NCBI RefSeq assembly: GCF_023703375.1 | Contig: NZ_JAMQGO010000001.1 | Span: forward strand, 186,001-250,000 | Source: Lutimaribacter degradans | Lineage (GTDB): Bacteria > Pseudomonadota > Alphaproteobacteria > Rhodobacterales > Rhodobacteraceae | Reading direction: 5' to 3' | DNA: 64,000 bases | Part shown: positions 52,758 through 60,127 of the stretch, in pieces | How the letters are laid out: each line of letters opens with the position of its first letter | How positions within the stretch are numbered: position 1 is the first letter of the stretch | Notes under the pieces: model-generated | Told to the model about the DNA's origin: nothing | The model's database searches: none | What the model saw: the letters and a program-made list of their open reading frames with translations, nothing else | Position numbers and translations under genes: made by a program

Positions 52758-53411
52758 ATGCCGGCCGATGCCGATTCACCGGATGAAAGATTTCAATCAC
52801 TGCGCGAGGGCAGCACGGATGCGCAGGCCGTGCAGGCGTATTATGACGACTGGGCGGAGAACTATGATTCGACGCTGAGCGATTGGAATTATCGCGCACC
52901 GCAAGACGCCTGCGACCTGCTTGTGCCGCACCTGCCCGAGGGCGCGCGCATCCTCGATGTCGGATGCGGGACCGGGTTGATGGGCGACGCGCTGCGCGCG
53001 CGTGGCGATTACGTGCTGGATGGCGTCGACATATCGGGGCGCTCGCTTGCCGTGGCCGTGCAGCGCGGCAGTTATGCCGAGCTGGTGCAGCACGATCTGC
53101 AACAACTGCCCTTGCCCTTTGGTGATGACGCGGTCGATGCGGCGGTCTCGGTCGGCGTGCTGACCTATGTCGACGCGGCAGAGCCGTTGATGCGCGACCT
53201 GTGCCGCATCGTGTGCGGCGGCGGCGCCATTGCCTTTACCCAGCGCGACGACCTGTGGGCGACACGACGCTTTCCCGACATGCTGAAACGGCTGGAGGAC
53301 GAGGGGCTCTGGCAGGTCGCGCATGTTAGCGAGCCGCGTGCCTACTTGCCCGGAAATGATGACTTCGGCGACGAGATCAAGGTGATCCACACGCTGTGCA
53401 AAGTGGCCTGA
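52758..53411 (+). CDS. Class I SAM-dependent methyltransferase
   Basis: A 217-residue methyltransferase of the Williams-Beuren/UbiE-like type. Motif I is ILDVGCGTGLMGDAL (about residues 71-85), motif II LDGVDISGRSLAVA (about residues 95-108) and motif III LPFGDDAVDAAVSVGVLTY. An N-terminal AYYDDWAENYDSTLSDWNY (about residues 26-44) matches similar roseobacter proteins. The substrate is unknown. A strong RBS (AAAGGAGG) precedes the ATG. Confidence 0.9.
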   Translation: MPADADSPDERFQSLREGSTDAQAVQAYYDDWAENYDSTLSDWNYRAPQDACDLLVPHLPEGARILDVGCGTGLMGDALRARGDYVLDGVDISGRSLAVAVQRGSYAELVQHDLQQLPLPFGDDAVDAAVSVGVLTYVDAAEPLMRDLCRIVCGGGAIAFTQRDDLWATRRFPDMLKRLEDEGLWQVAHVSEPRAYLPGNDDFGDEIKVIHTLCKVA

Positions 53412-53546
53412 CACGTGCAGGGTGGCGGGCGCGGCACCGGCACGACAGCCGGTGCGCGCATCGCCAGGCCGGCCCGCGGACCGTCAAGGCCGGGGTCGAT
53501 CTGTGGTGTCGCTTGCGCGCGGCCTGATCGCCGCGCACCGACCCTG

Positions 53547-54257
53547 TCAGCCGTGCTTGCGCCCGGTCATCGGGCCAACCCCGCCCAGGCGCAAGAACAG
53601 GCTTTCTTCCTCGTTATTGCGGAAGAATGGCACGCTTTTTGGGGGCTCCCGGTCATGGGCGCGGGCCGCGACCTCGGCCAAGACCACCTCGGTGATAAAG
53701 GGCAGGTCGAACTCGCGCACCTTGGGCAGGGCGATCCATTGCAGGTGTGATAGCTCGTCACATGCGGCCGAGAAATCATCAAGATCGCTGGCCACCTCGT
53801 CGGCATCGACGAGGAAGAACCGCGCATCGAACCGGCGTGGCCGCCCCGGCGGGGTGATGGCGCGAAACACGAATTGCAGCGGATGCGCCGCCGGCACGTG
53901 GCCCGTCGCGGCAAATGTTTTCCAATCACCGGGAACATCGCCCGTCCAGTCGCCGGGCCGGCCCAGCACCAAGCCCGTTTCTTCCCACAGCTCGCGTATG
54001 GCGGCGGCCGACATCGCGTGGATCAGCGAACTGTCGGCATCCTCGGCCAGCCGGGCCCGGCAAACCTCGGGCACCGGGCTGGCCAGCGGAATGACGGCAT
54101 CGTCGGGGTCAACCGCCCCGCCGGGAAAGACGAACTTGTTGGGCATGAAGGCCGCCGTTGACCCGCGCTGTCCCATCAGCACATGCGGATCTTCGAACCG
54201 GTTTCTCAGCACGATGACCGTGGCGGCGTTTCGAATGGCGGATTTGTCGAGTGTCAT
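53547..54257 (-). CDS. Nudix hydrolase
   Basis: A 236-residue Nudix protein. The box reads GGAVDPDD (about residues 44-51) followed after an insertion by AAAIRELWEETGLVLG (about residues 79-94), giving the G-x(n)-REx2EE Nudix helix. It hydrolyses a nucleoside diphosphate derivative or acyl-CoA, as do related long Nudix proteins (NUDT7/19-like) with a C-terminal LSHLQWIALP strand. The start at 54257 has GGGGA upstream. The exact substrate is open. Confidence 0.9.
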   Translation of the reverse strand: MTLDKSAIRNAATVIVLRNRFEDPHVLMGQRGSTAAFMPNKFVFPGGAVDPDDAVIPLASPVPEVCRARLAEDADSSLIHAMSAAAIRELWEETGLVLGRPGDWTGDVPGDWKTFAATGHVPAAHPLQFVFRAITPPGRPRRFDARFFLVDADEVASDLDDFSAACDELSHLQWIALPKVREFDLPFITEVVLAEVAARAHDREPPKSVPFFRNNEEESLFLRLGGVGPMTGRKHG

Positions 54258-54283
54258 AGCGTTCCCCATTTAGGGGCGCGGTA

Positions 54284-54664
54284 TCAGCCAGGTTCGGCAA
54301 ACCCGTGCATGTAACGGGCCCACTGGAACCCGATCATTGCCCCTTTCAGTCTGGGGAGAAGGTAGAGGGACAATCCGACGCAGCCAATAGCGAATATGGT
54401 GAAAAGCACCAGCGGTTCGGGTCGGAACTGTACGAAGACGATGTGAAGCAGCGGCGCCATCAGGTGCCCCACCAGAAGGATAGTCAGGTAGGCCGGGCCG
54501 TCATCGGCGCGGTGGTGGTAAAACTCCTGCTTGCACACCGGGCAGCTCTGGCGGACGCTCAGGTAGCCTTTCATCAGCGGGCCATTGCCGCAACGCGGGC
54601 ACTTTCCACGCCAGCCATGCAAGACTGCGGGCCGTGTTTCGCGTTCCATCGTTTGCTCGGACAT
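54284..54664 (-). CDS. DUF983 membrane protein
   Basis: A 126-residue protein with a zinc-ribbon-like Cys set (KCPRCGNGPL about residues 20-29 and SCPVCKQEF about residues 40-48) and two transmembrane helices (about residues 58-80 and 85-105), the DUF983 pattern. The function is unknown. AAGGGA precedes the start at 54664. It shares orientation with the Nudix gene and lies 26 bases upstream of it, so the two may be co-transcribed. Confidence 0.9.
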   Translation of the reverse strand: MSEQTMERETRPAVLHGWRGKCPRCGNGPLMKGYLSVRQSCPVCKQEFYHHRADDGPAYLTILLVGHLMAPLLHIVFVQFRPEPLVLFTIFAIGCVGLSLYLLPRLKGAMIGFQWARYMHGFAEPG

Positions 54665-54880
54665 TTCTGATCCCTTCGTTCGCACGGCATTTAACATGAC
54701 CCATCGGTGACGCATCTGAAAGTGGGCGAGATGTCATTGCGTCGCGATGTCGCAAAGAGCGGCGTTATCACGGCTGCGTGACCCGGTGCTTTCGTTGCGA
54801 CGGAAACCGGGGTGCCGTGCGTTTTACCCTGCAGAACCGGGCAGAATGGCCTTGGTCGAAAGCAGAAACGGAGAGACGCA

Positions 54881-55429
54881 ATGAAACCAGCAGTATTTAT
54901 CACCAGCCTGAGCGCGCTGATCGTGGCCGGAACGATTGTCACGGCCGGCCCGATGGGCGGCATGATGGGCGGCATGCAGCGCGGCGATGGCCCGCGTATC
55001 GACTTCGAGGCCATGGATACCGACCAGGATGGCAAGCTGACCCGCGCCGAGATCGAGGCGCGTGCGAAAGAGCGTTTCAACCAGGTCGACACCGATGGTG
55101 ACGGGGCGCTGAGCGCCGAGGAAATGGTGGCCGCCGCCCAGGCCCGCGCCGCCGAGCGCGCGACCGAGCGTCACAAGCGCATGGCACAGTGGCGCGACAG
55201 CGATGGTGACGGCAAGCTGAGTTTTCAGGAAATGGGCGGCGCGCGCATGGTTCAGATGATGGAACGTGCCGATGCCGATGGCGACGGTGCCGTGAGCAAG
55301 GAAGAGATGTCGGCCATGCGCGAGAAGATGCAAAAGCACGGCAAGATGCAGAAACGCGGCGAACGCGGCCATCACGGCATGCATGGCGCGCGTGGTGAAC
55401 ATGGTGGTCACCGGTTCGGGCGCGACTGA
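54881..55429 (+). CDS. Exported EF-hand protein with His-rich tail
   Basis: A 182-residue protein with a signal peptide (residues 1-22) and four canonical EF-hand loops: DTDQDGKLTRAE (46-57), DTDGDGALSAEE (70-81), DSDGDGKLSFQE (106-117) and DADGDGAVSKEE (131-142). The C-terminal tail is His/Arg/Gly-rich (HHGMHGARGEHGGHRFGRD). It would bind calcium in the periplasm and possibly transition metals through the tail. It is followed by a hairpin and then the ECF sigma cluster. Confidence 0.92.
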   Translation: MKPAVFITSLSALIVAGTIVTAGPMGGMMGGMQRGDGPRIDFEAMDTDQDGKLTRAEIEARAKERFNQVDTDGDGALSAEEMVAAAQARAAERATERHKRMAQWRDSDGDGKLSFQEMGGARMVQMMERADADGDGAVSKEEMSAMREKMQKHGKMQKRGERGHHGMHGARGEHGGHRFGRD

Positions 55430-55443
55430 TCCCGGCGCCCCCT

Positions 55444-55466
55444 GGGCCGGGCGTGTAGCCCGGCCC
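55444..55466 (+). terminator. Hairpin between EF-hand gene and ECF sigma gene
   Basis: Perfect 9-bp arms GGGCCGGGC/GCCCGGCCC with loop GTGTA begin 15 bases after the EF-hand stop. The following TGATTGTGCTTTC is only moderately T-rich. Confidence 0.55.
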
Positions 55467-55513
55467 TGATTGTGCTTTCGCTGGTAGCGGAGTAGGCCAG
55501 ACAGGTAATGACC

Positions 55514-56095
55514 ATGCCGCTGGATGCCCTTGACGATCTGCCCGACGACACGGTGCTGACGTTGTTTGCCAATGGCGACGCGTCGGCGGCGCGGGTTCTG
55601 ACCTTGCGGTTCACCCCGCGCGTCTTGGCCCATGCCTATCGCTTGCTGGGGGACCGGGACGAGGCCGAGGACGTGGCGCAAGAGGCGATGATGCGCCTGT
55701 GGCGTATCGCGCCCGAGTGGCGGCAGGGCGAAGCGAAAGTGACCACTTGGTTATATCGCGTGGTGGCAAATCTTTGCGCCGACAGGTTACGGCGCCGGCG
55801 CGGGGTGGCGCTGGATAGCGTGCCCGAGCCGGTCGATGACGCCCCCGGCGCCGATGACGAGCTTATGCGACAGGCAAGGGCCGATGCGTTGCAGCAGGCG
55901 TTGGACGCATTGCCGGCGCGGCAGCGACAGGCGGTCGTTCTGCGCCATATCGAAGGGTTCTCGAACCCCGATATCGCCGAGATAATGGAAATCGGCGTAG
56001 AAGCGGTGGAATCGCTTACCGCGCGGGGAAAACGGGCATTGGCGGCGGCCCTGGCCGGACGGCGCGAGGAATTGGGGTTTGGCGATGATGGATGA
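55514..56095 (+). CDS. ECF RNA polymerase sigma factor
   Basis: A 193-residue ECF sigma factor (in-frame ATG at 55508 adds two residues). Region 2: AARVLTLRFTPRVLAHAYRLL, RDEAEDVAQEAMMRLWRIAP, TTWLYRVVANLCADRLRRR. Region 4: LPARQRQAVVLRHIEGFSNP, DIAEIMEIGVEAVESLTARG. It overlaps the next small gene, which is probably its anti-sigma factor, and heads a group ending in a periplasmic metal-sensor-like protein. The cluster may respond to metal or envelope stress (inference). Confidence 0.92.
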   Translation: MPLDALDDLPDDTVLTLFANGDASAARVLTLRFTPRVLAHAYRLLGDRDEAEDVAQEAMMRLWRIAPEWRQGEAKVTTWLYRVVANLCADRLRRRRGVALDSVPEPVDDAPGADDELMRQARADALQQALDALPARQRQAVVLRHIEGFSNPDIAEIMEIGVEAVESLTARGKRALAAALAGRREELGFGDDG

Positions 56096-56468
56096 TGACA
56101 AGATGAACCACGGGCTTGACGGCTTCTTTGACGCGGCGCGGAAAACCGCGCCGGCGCCCTCGGCCGAGCTGTTGGCGCGGGTGCTGGACGACGCGCAGGC
56201 GACGCAGGCGGCTGCCGGGCAGGTCGCGATGGCGTCAGCCGTTGTCACGCCGCGCCCGACGCGCTTGCGGCAACTGGTCGACCTGTTGGGGGGCTGGCCC
56301 GCCATGGCGGGACTGGCCACGGCAGGGGTGGCGGGGCTTTGGCTGGGTATAAGCCCGCCCGCGGCCCTGACGGGGCTGTCGCTGGCGGGTTTCGGCGAGG
56401 CCGATCCGTTGCTTGTCAGCATGATATCCGGCGACGAGCTGGACCTTTTGGCGCTGGAGGAAGGGTAA
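56085..56468 (+). CDS. Small membrane protein, probable anti-sigma factor
   Basis: A 127-residue protein with one transmembrane segment (WPAMAGLATAGVAGLWLGI, about residues 72-90) separating a cytoplasmic N-terminal helix region (FFDAARKTAPAPSAELLARV) from a short acidic periplasmic tail. It overlaps the sigma factor gene by 11 bases. Topology, size and position fit an anti-sigma factor, but I recognise no defined family. ATG at 56085 or 56088 is preferred to the upstream TTG at 56079. Confidence 0.7.
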   Translation: MMDDDKMNHGLDGFFDAARKTAPAPSAELLARVLDDAQATQAAAGQVAMASAVVTPRPTRLRQLVDLLGGWPAMAGLATAGVAGLWLGISPPAALTGLSLAGFGEADPLLVSMISGDELDLLALEEG

Positions 56469-56471
56469 CAC

Positions 56472-56975
56472 ATGGGCAAGACCGAAACATCGACACCGCC
56501 ACCGCGGATGAAGGCGTGGCTGCGCGGCGTGTTGTTGGCTTCGCTGGCGCTGAACCTGGCTGTCGCGGGCGTGGTGGCGGGGATGATCTGGCGCCATGGC
56601 GTGCCGGACGAGGGGCGCCATGCTCCGCGCTCCGACAGGGTCACCGTGGCCTATATCCGTGCGCTGAGCCCCGAGGACAAACGCGCGATCCGCGACGAGA
56701 TGCGCGCGCAACTGCCGGGGCGTGATGCGCTGCGCGAGCGGATGCAAGACAGTTTCGACACGGTGCTGGACAGCCTGCGGGCCGACCCGTTCGACCGTGA
56801 CGCGCTGGCGCGGCAGATGGAGGCACAATTTTCCATCGGCGCGGATACGCGGCGGCTGGCGCGGGCGCTGATGCTGGATCGGCTTGAGGCGATGAGCACA
56901 GCGGATCGCCGCGCCTTTGCCGACCGGGTCGAGCAGGAGTTGGAGGCCATGTCGCATCACGGCAAGTCGCGCTGA
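56472..56975 (+). CDS. Periplasmic heavy-metal sensor-like protein (Metal_resist/CnrX type)
   Basis: A 167-residue protein with an N-terminal membrane anchor (VLLASLALNLAVAGVVAGMI, about residues 20-39) and a helical periplasmic domain of the heavy-metal resistance/CnrX-like type (YIRALSPEDKRAIRDEMRAQ, about residues 61-80; EAQFSIGADTRRLARALMLD). CnrX-type proteins sense metals and relay them to an anti-sigma factor. It is three bases after the anti-sigma-like gene, which fits a sensor/anti-sigma/sigma system. Confidence 0.85.
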   Translation: MGKTETSTPPPRMKAWLRGVLLASLALNLAVAGVVAGMIWRHGVPDEGRHAPRSDRVTVAYIRALSPEDKRAIRDEMRAQLPGRDALRERMQDSFDTVLDSLRADPFDRDALARQMEAQFSIGADTRRLARALMLDRLEAMSTADRRAFADRVEQELEAMSHHGKSR

Positions 56976-57006
56976 GGCGACGCCGGCCGGTGGCCGGAAC
57001 GCCGTG

Positions 57007-58392
57007 TCAAGCGGCGGTCTGCTTGGCCAGGGTGACCGTGTTGCGCCCGCCTGTCTTCGCGGCATAAAGCGCATGATCTGCCCGGGCCATCAGGGCTTCG
57101 GCCCGGTCGGGCAGGATTGACGGCCCCGCCATCGCAAGGCCCACGCTGATCGTCTGGTGCAGTTGGTGCGGACAGCCCGGCACGACGAGCGGTGCGCTGG
57201 CCACCGCACGACACAGCCCACGGGCCGTCATCTTGGCGGCCTTGCACGACCGGCGCGGCGCGGCGATCAGGAATTCCTCGCCGCCGATGCGCGCCAGCAT
57301 GTCGCCGGGGCGCAATGCCTGGCGCAGTCTTTGGGCGACCTGTTGCAGAACGCCATCGCCCACCGCGTGCCCATAGGCATCATTCACCGATTTGAAATGG
57401 TCGAGATCGGCCAGCATGACCGCCAGCCCCTGGCCCGTCTGCCGGCTTTCTTCCGCCATGCGTTTGAGCTGGGGCAGCGCGTAGCGCCGATTGTGCAGCC
57501 CGGTGAGGGCATCCGTTACCGCCGCGCGCAGCCCGTCATGCACCGTGTCGCGCAGGCGGTCGGCGCGCTGCTTGGCGTCGATCAGGCGAGCCAATCGCAA
57601 ATCCAGCTCATCCTCTGAAATCGCGCGCGGGGCGACATCGTCGGCGCCGAGATCCAGCAACGCGGCGATATGCGCCTCGGTCGCTTGGGCGGTCAATGCC
57701 ATGATCGGCAGTCGCCGCGTTTCGGGCTGGGCGCGCAACCCTGCGATCAACTGTGGCGCGGGGTCATAGGGTTGATCTCCGATCAGCACCACGCCCAGAT
57801 CCGGCACCGACCGCGAGACCATCCCGTGCACCAGGCTCGGCCCGTCGGCGGCCTGGGCCTGGTGTGGCAGGCGCGTGTCCAGAGCATGCGCCAGCGCGCC
57901 TGCGGCAACGCGGTCTTCCGACATGACGGTGATTCGGAACGGGCGCTGAAACGGGGTAGGCGGCTCGTCAAGCCCAAGGGCACGGTTCGACCCTTCGCGC
58001 AGGCGCAATTCCTCCAGGCTTTCGCTGCCACGCATCAGGCAGCGAATCTGCGCCAGCAACAACGTGTCGCTGACAGGGCGCCCAAGCACCGCATCGGCCC
58101 CTGCAAGAAGCGCGTTCAACCTGTGCGCCGAATTCATGGCCGAACCGATCATGATGATCGGCAAAGATCCGACCGGATGGGTCGCACGGATGCGTCGGCA
58201 CAGCTCCAGGCCCGGCATATCCGCCACGTCGGCGGCGATCAGTGCCAATGTCGTGCCGGGTTCGGCAAGGCGCTCCAGCGCCTCGGCGCCGCTTCCGGCA
58301 AGCACCGTGTCGTAATAGGCCGTAGTCAGCTTGGCCCGCAGCACGATTCGGTTGGTGGCCAGTGGATCGACGATAAGCACGCGCCCGGGCAT
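57007..58392 (-). CDS. PleD-like response regulator/diguanylate cyclase
   Basis: A 461-residue protein with two receiver-like domains (about residues 1-125 and 150-275) and a C-terminal GGDEF domain (about 285-455). The cyclase site reads IGGEEF (about residue 368), which is active in this family, with an inhibitory RxxD site (RPGD) just upstream. Receiver 1 keeps Asp9 and Asp55 but has Pro10 where the second acidic residue is usual and Arg105 in place of the conserved Lys. It makes c-di-GMP; phosphorylation of REC1 is doubtful. It is divergent from DUF3572. Confidence 0.93.
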   Translation of the reverse strand: MPGRVLIVDPLATNRIVLRAKLTTAYYDTVLAGSGAEALERLAEPGTTLALIAADVADMPGLELCRRIRATHPVGSLPIIMIGSAMNSAHRLNALLAGADAVLGRPVSDTLLLAQIRCLMRGSESLEELRLREGSNRALGLDEPPTPFQRPFRITVMSEDRVAAGALAHALDTRLPHQAQAADGPSLVHGMVSRSVPDLGVVLIGDQPYDPAPQLIAGLRAQPETRRLPIMALTAQATEAHIAALLDLGADDVAPRAISEDELDLRLARLIDAKQRADRLRDTVHDGLRAAVTDALTGLHNRRYALPQLKRMAEESRQTGQGLAVMLADLDHFKSVNDAYGHAVGDGVLQQVAQRLRQALRPGDMLARIGGEEFLIAAPRRSCKAAKMTARGLCRAVASAPLVVPGCPHQLHQTISVGLAMAGPSILPDRAEALMARADHALYAAKTGGRNTVTLAKQTAA

Positions 58393-58473
58393 GAAGGAGT
58401 CCTTACCTTGCGTCTAACATGTGCAGAGCTTTATGAACTAAGGTTAAGAAAACCTTTCCGGGGATATTCGAAA

Positions 58474-58758
58474 TTGTCTTACACGCAAGAAGCCGCCGAA
58501 ACGCTGGCGCTGTCCGCCCTTGGCTGGCTGGCGGCCACGGATGACCTGTTGCCGGTATTCATGGGCGCCTCGGGCCTGACCGAGGCCGACCTGCGCGGGC
58601 AGGCGGCCGACCCTGCATTCCTGGGGGCGGTGCTGGATTTCCTGATGATGGACGATGCCTGGGTCATACGGTTTTGCGATGACACCGGCACTGCTTATAC
58701 CGCGCCCATGCAGGCCCGCGCGGCGCTGCCCGGTGGCGCGCAGGTACACTGGACCTGA
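58474..58758 (+). CDS. DUF3572 family protein
   Basis: A 94-residue protein with the DUF3572 pattern: SYTQEAAETLALSALGWLAA (residues 2-21), FMGASGLTEADLRGQAADPA (about residues 29-48) and FLGAVLDFLMMDDAWVIRFCDD. Helical, no signal peptide, function unknown. The start is a TTG at 58474 with GGGGA nine bases upstream. It is divergent from the PleD-like gene, an arrangement that I recall as common in Rhodobacteraceae. Confidence 0.85.
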   Translation: MSYTQEAAETLALSALGWLAATDDLLPVFMGASGLTEADLRGQAADPAFLGAVLDFLMMDDAWVIRFCDDTGTAYTAPMQARAALPGGAQVHWT

Positions 58759-58771
58759 TCGGGCCGTTTCT

Positions 58772-59227
58772 TCAGAGCGTTGTAAGCGGCGTGCCCTCGG
58801 CCCCGCGCAGCTTGGTCAGCAGGCGTTTGAGTTCTTCCTCTTCGCCGGGGGCCAGTTGCGCAGCCATGATCTGGGCGTTGTCACGCGCAAAGGGCGTGGC
58901 TGCCCGTATGGCATGGCAGCCCTTCTCGGTCAGAACCACGCGACGCGTGCGCTTGTCCTGCTCTCCGGACGAGCGGGCCAGCAAGCCGTCGCTTTCCATG
59001 TGGCGCAGCGCGCGACTGGTGGCGGTGCGGTCTATGCCGACGAAATCCGCGATGTCGGATGGCTGGCTCAGCCCTTCGTTCCCCACGGCCAGCAGGATGC
59101 ACCAGGTCGTGCGCGTGAGGCCGAGCGTGCGCAACTGTTCATCCAGCCGTCTTTCCTGCACGCGGGCGGCGATCGACAGATGGTATCCCAACGAGTGGTG
59201 CAGGCGATAGGGTGGGTCTGTACTCAT
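58772..59227 (-). CDS. MarR-family transcriptional regulator
   Basis: A 151-residue MarR protein. The winged helix is visible in LGLTRTTWCILLAVGNEGLS (about residues 34-53), the recognition helix DFVGIDRTATSRALRHMESD (about residues 60-79) and the wing RSSGEQDKRTRRVVLTEKG. MarR proteins respond to phenolic or oxidative ligands. Its promoter region overlaps the start of the HAD phosphatase gene on the other strand, which may be a target. The ATG at 59227 gives the normal N-terminus; the RBS is weak. Confidence 0.92.
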   Translation of the reverse strand: MSTDPPYRLHHSLGYHLSIAARVQERRLDEQLRTLGLTRTTWCILLAVGNEGLSQPSDIADFVGIDRTATSRALRHMESDGLLARSSGEQDKRTRRVVLTEKGCHAIRAATPFARDNAQIMAAQLAPGEEEELKRLLTKLRGAEGTPLTTL

Positions 59228-59330
59228 ACGGTCAAAAGGGCGACAAAGGCGCCGAAAGTCAAGCGAGAGGGCTTGTCGCGCACCCGCGGTCGCGACAGTG
59301 TCGAGTGGGGCGCGCGCATTGGGGCAGGGC

Positions 59331-60020
59331 ATGGATATTCAGGGCATCATTTTCGACAAGGATGGCACGCTGTTCGATTTCGGCGCCACCTGGAATGGCT
59401 GGGCGGCGGGGGTGATCGACCACCTGTCGGGCGGCGACGCGGTGCGTGCGCAGGCAATGGCGGATGCCGCGCGCTTCGATCTGGGCGCGGGGGCGTTCCA
59501 CCCCGACAGCCCGGTGATTGCCGGCACCAGTCGCGAGGCGGCCGAATGCCTGGCCTCGGCCCTGCCCGAGCGCGACCTGGACGAGATCGAACGCCTGCTT
59601 GACGAGATGGCCGCCCGGGCGCCCCTGGCCCCGGCGGTGCCGCTCGATCCGTTCCTGGCGGAGCTGGGCGCGCGCGGTCTGCGGTTGGGCGTCATGACGA
59701 ATGACAGCGAAGTTACCGCCATGGCCCATCTGAACGCCGCCGGCATTGCCCGAAGGTTCGATTTCATTGCCGGGTTCGACAGCGGCCACGGCGCAAAGCC
59801 GGCGCCCGAGCCGCTTTTGGCCTTTGCCACCTTCGTGGGGCTGGCACCTGCCAATGTCGTGATGGTTGGCGACAGTCTGCACGACCTGGTGGCAGGGCGC
59901 GCGGCCGGGATGCGCACCGTCGGCGTCCTGACCGGCATGGCCGGGCATGACGAGCTTGCCCCGATGGCTGACGTGGTGCTGCCCGATATCGGTCATCTGC
60001 CGACCTGGCTGGTGGAATAG
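59331..60020 (+). CDS. HAD-superfamily phosphatase (Gph-like)
   Basis: A 229-residue HAD-IA hydrolase. Motif I is GIIFDKDGTLFDFG (about residues 5-18; the usual DxDGT is DKDGT), motif II GVMTNDS (about residue 121), motif III Lys in HGAKPAPE (about residue 154) and motif IV MVGDSLHDL (about residues 179-187). It resembles phosphoglycolate phosphatase, but the substrate is not fixed by sequence. The start at 59331 has GGGGCAGGG upstream. Confidence 0.9.
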   Translation: MDIQGIIFDKDGTLFDFGATWNGWAAGVIDHLSGGDAVRAQAMADAARFDLGAGAFHPDSPVIAGTSREAAECLASALPERDLDEIERLLDEMAARAPLAPAVPLDPFLAELGARGLRLGVMTNDSEVTAMAHLNAAGIARRFDFIAGFDSGHGAKPAPEPLLAFATFVGLAPANVVMVGDSLHDLVAGRAAGMRTVGVLTGMAGHDELAPMADVVLPDIGHLPTWLVE

Positions 60021-60127
60021 CGCCACAGCACCCGCCCAAAACCGACGAGTTCCGTCGCGAATCGACAGGAACCCGCCGTGCTCTGCGTGATCTGCTGGAT
60101 TTGATCCGCAGGACAGGAGCGTATGAC

